Source of the DNA: an uncultured Collinsella sp.
GTDB taxonomy: Bacteria; Actinomycetota; Coriobacteriia; Coriobacteriales; Coriobacteriaceae
Assembly: GCA_937989795.1 (NCBI GenBank)
Contig: CALKBB010000294.1
Location: 1 to 7,651, forward strand
DNA length: 7,651 bases
Reading direction: 5' to 3'
The position numbers and the translations under genes were made by a program. This document shows, piece by piece, positions 6,255-7,651 of this stretch (the stretch's first letter is position 1; every line of letters starts with the position of its first letter). The notes under the pieces are model-generated. The model ran no database searches and was not told the DNA's origin. It saw only the letters and a list, made by a program, of their open reading frames with translations.

Positions 6255-6468
6255 GGCTGTTTCCTTTCGCCCTTGGTAGCTAGTTAGAACATCGGTCAGT
6301 TGCAAGTCACCTTGAGGTCAAAAACCGTGCAATATCAGGTTATTCAGCAGAATGCATCACAGGCATGCCCTAGAAACATGCGTCTATGTCGTGCATAAAA
6401 CCCAACGACCTCAAAATGACTCTGTTGAGGCGTTACGCCCCATAAGGACAGAGACGATTGTTATCGTC
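6255..6468 (-). promoter_or_regulatory. Candidate arginine attenuator (structured argG leader RNA)
   Basis: Reading the minus-strand RNA 5' to 3', several complementary segments overlap. GACGAT (6468-6463, last Arg codons and the stop) pairs with ATCGTC (6458-6453). CTCTGT (6453-6448) pairs with ACAGAG (6425-6420), enclosing TGGGGCG-TAA-CGCCTCA (6442-6426). CCTCAA (6430-6425) can instead pair with TTGAGG (6414-6409). TTGAGGTC (6414-6407) can instead pair with GACCTCAA (6319-6312). Each pairing uses bases needed by the next, as in leader-peptide attenuators. The 13-bp compound hairpin at 6420-6453 is followed by TCATTTTGA, only a modest T run, so premature termination, Rho action or control of argG translation all remain open. 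The function is inference from architecture. Confidence 0.5.
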
Positions 6469-6535
6469 GTCGGGAAATTGCGCGCTGGCGTCGGATGGCA
6501 TTGTCTGCAGTGGTGATGATCTTTACGAACTGCAT
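6461..6535 (-). CDS. Putative Arg-rich leader peptide of argG (24 aa)
   Basis: A 24-codon ORF starts at an ATG (6533-6535) with AAAGGAG six bases ahead, as good a ribosome binding site as any in the window. The first half is unremarkable (MQFVKIITTADNAI); the last ten residues are RRQRAISRRR, six of them arginine. The Arg codons are CGA, CGC, CGC, CGA, CGA, CGA, followed directly by TAA. CGA does not occur among the 33 Arg codons read in argG, rpiB and the HAD gene. The last codons and the stop sit in the first hairpin of the argG leader. The likely role, by analogy with trp, his and leu leader peptides, is as a sensor: ribosome stalling at Arg codons when charged tRNA-Arg is scarce would change the downstream RNA fold and raise argG expression. 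The peptide itself probably has no other job. A chance ORF is the alternative, but the ribosome binding site, Arg clustering and position argue against it. Confidence 0.65.
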   Translation of the reverse strand: MQFVKIITTADNAIRRQRAISRRR

Positions 6536-6638
6536 CTGCCTCTCCTTTCACCTATCGCCGGGCGCAATTCTAATATCGCAAACGGTACCTTTTCCTCGGT
6601 AAGCGGTTGTTTTTCCGTCTCCGTTTTCGATGGTCGCT

Positions 6639-6666
6639 ATATTACGCTAAAGTGCCCGCAGCACAA
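6639..6666 (-). promoter_or_regulatory. Putative promoter of the leader peptide-argG transcript
   Basis: On the minus strand TTGTGC (6666-6661) and TAATAT (6644-6639) are spaced by 16 bases. The -35 is poor (3 of 6) and the -10 moderate (4 of 6). Transcription would begin near 6632, about 95 bases before the leader ATG and about 380 before argG. The call depends on position, and another start within 6560-6700 is possible. Confidence 0.3.
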
Positions 6667-6705
6667 GCGACAAATTCAAATTTCTGAAAAGTTTTTTCAT
6701 TAGTT

Positions 6706-6723
6706 TGTGAATAGTGATGCAAA
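6706..6723. promoter_or_regulatory. Putative ArgR operator (ARG box)
   Basis: TGTGAATAGTGATGCAAA contains TGAAT, four bases, then ATGCA. All ten half-site positions agree with the known ArgR/AhrC operator pattern (TGAAT-N4-ATKCA); the central four and the flanks agree less well. It lies in the divergent region between argG and the HAD gene, about 60 bases upstream of the proposed leader promoter and 87 bases before the HAD start. If real, ArgR with arginine would regulate the argG transcript and perhaps the HAD gene. No argR gene is in the window. Confidence 0.45.
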
Positions 6724-6809
6724 TACGCGCCAATCCTGCGAAAATACGGCCGACTAAGAGTTGATGGTTATAACGTCTGAAACAAACTCGAAACGAAAGG
6801 CTCGCTTTT

Positions 6810-7637
6810 ATGCAAACTTACGAATCGGACGCCAATATCGGAAACATTAAGATTCTCGCCGTCGATATGGACAAGACGTTACTAACCGACGAGCGCGTGT
6901 TACCACAGGGTCTTGATGAGCGCCTGGACAAGCTCGCCGACGCCGGCATCGTATTCTGCCCCGCCAGCGGACGTCCCGCCCCCAAGCTCGAGGAGATGTT
7001 CGAGAGCATCAAAAACCGCCTTGCTTTTTGTCCCGACAACGGAGCGTGCGTGATCTATCGCGGCAGCTATTTCTATAAGAGCACTATTGACGTGGAGCTG
7101 TATCAGCAGGTCTTGAGCCGTGCCTCGGAGGACCCGCGCGCCGTTCCCGTCCTGTGCTGCTTCGACGAGTTCTACGTGCTTGCCCGCGACCATCAATACC
7201 ACGACGAGATCAGCGTCTACTACAACACAATCAACTACGTAGACAGCTTTGAGGGCATTGATTTCGAGTCCAACAAGATTTCGGTCTTCTTCCCCGACTA
7301 CGACGCCGAGCCCGCTTTCCGCGAGACCTATAGCCCCGAGTTGTCGGACAAGCTCTACGTCACCAACGCCGGGCGCGAGTGGATCGACTTTATGAACCTG
7401 GGTGTCGACAAGGGCGCTGGCGTCGCGCACCTGTGCGAGCAGCTCGGGATCGATATCGCCGACGCCGCCGCCGTGGGCGACACCTACAACGATATCCCCA
7501 TGCTGGAGCGTGTCGGACATAGCTTTATCGTGGACAATGCCGAGGAGCATATGAACGCGCATGCTAAGTGGCGCATTCCGAGCAACAACGACGGGGGCGT
7601 ACTGACGCTCATCGACGCCATCTTGGCGGCTCGTTAA
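6810..7637 (+). CDS. HAD-superfamily hydrolase, Cof-type (class IIB) phosphatase
   Basis: A 275-residue cytoplasmic phosphatase of the haloacid dehalogenase superfamily; relatives dephosphorylate sugar phosphates, nucleotides or cofactors such as FMN. Motif I is LAVDMDKTLL (16-25), with nucleophile Asp19 and acid/base Asp21. Motif II is PASGRP (51-56, Ser53). Motif III is the lysine in VDKGAGVAHL (199-208, Lys201). Motif IV is VGDTYNDIPML (222-232), with Mg-binding Asp224 and Asp228. The stretch between motifs II and III (about residues 80-185) is the C2B cap that sets substrate choice, and it gives no clear identity. The DKG--V--L motif before motif IV is characteristic of Cof-like proteins. 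The ATG at 6810 has GAAAGG 9 bases ahead. TATAAC at 6769-6774 could be its -10 box, without a convincing -35. It is divergent from argG and shares that regulatory spacer. All 13 Arg codons are CGC or CGT. Substrate unknown. Confidence 0.9.
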   Translation: MQTYESDANIGNIKILAVDMDKTLLTDERVLPQGLDERLDKLADAGIVFCPASGRPAPKLEEMFESIKNRLAFCPDNGACVIYRGSYFYKSTIDVELYQQVLSRASEDPRAVPVLCCFDEFYVLARDHQYHDEISVYYNTINYVDSFEGIDFESNKISVFFPDYDAEPAFRETYSPELSDKLYVTNAGREWIDFMNLGVDKGAGVAHLCEQLGIDIADAAAVGDTYNDIPMLERVGHSFIVDNAEEHMNAHAKWRIPSNNDGGVLTLIDAILAAR

Positions 7638-7651
7638 TCCATCTCGTCTCC

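Noticed and set aside
4983..6287. 434-codon plus-strand frame opposite argG
   Set aside because: It is the antisense shadow of argG, whose motifs and start are unambiguous. Long antisense frames are expected in GC-rich genes. The same applies to the frames opposite argH, ndk, the HAD gene and the cysteine desulfidase gene.
6326..6400. Several TGCAT/ATTCA half-sites in the argG leader as extra ARG boxes
   Set aside because: None has the inverted arrangement with a four-base gap; they are scattered or direct repeats.
6458..6703. 81-codon plus-strand frame starting at TTG in the argG/HAD spacer
   Set aside because: It has only a distant AAGGA before the TTG, no family resemblance and mixed codon use. 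It runs antisense to the better-supported Arg-rich leader ORF.

Overview
The window looks like a piece of chromosome from a GC-rich Gram-positive bacterium. Actinomycetota of the Coriobacteriia type (a Collinsella-like gut organism) is my best guess. The basis is the GC-rich third codon positions, strong AAAGGAG-type ribosome binding sites, short AT-rich intergenic regions and compact housekeeping genes. The genus is inference, as no rRNA or marker gene is present. No mobile element, CRISPR array, tRNA or rRNA gene was found.

Layout from left to right. (1) The last codons of a possible plus-strand gene run into a minus-strand L-cysteine desulfidase family gene (52-1371); their stop codons share one CTAG. 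(2) A divergent spacer leads to plus-strand rpiB (1644-2111). It converges on minus-strand ndk (2289-2693), with one terminator for each gene and an extra inverted repeat between them. (3) A structured spacer of about 380 bases with the likely ndk promoter and the argH terminator. (4) The minus-strand arginine block: argH (3078-4508), an unrecognised 56-codon gene with a strong ribosome binding site (4626-4796) and argG (5028-6254). (5) A spacer of 555 bases between argG and a divergent HAD phosphatase gene (6810-7637).

The most interesting part is the argG spacer. It contains a 24-codon open reading frame (6461-6535, minus strand) behind a near-perfect ribosome binding site. Six of its last ten codons are arginine, and it ends in three tandem CGA codons and a stop. 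CGA is absent from all 33 arginine codons I read in argG, rpiB and the HAD gene. Downstream, before argG, lies a chain of mutually exclusive RNA pairings, the first of which includes the terminal Arg codons. This is the architecture of a ribosome-mediated arginine attenuator: a leader peptide whose translation senses charged tRNA-Arg and controls argG. Further upstream is a 14-base core matching the ArgR operator pattern (TGAAT-N4-ATGCA), so argG may be under both repressor and leader-peptide control.

ArgG and ArgH catalyse the last two steps of arginine synthesis (citrulline + aspartate to argininosuccinate, then arginine + fumarate). RpiB and Ndk serve pentose phosphate and nucleotide metabolism and are ordinary neighbours. 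The HAD protein's substrate cannot be read from the sequence.
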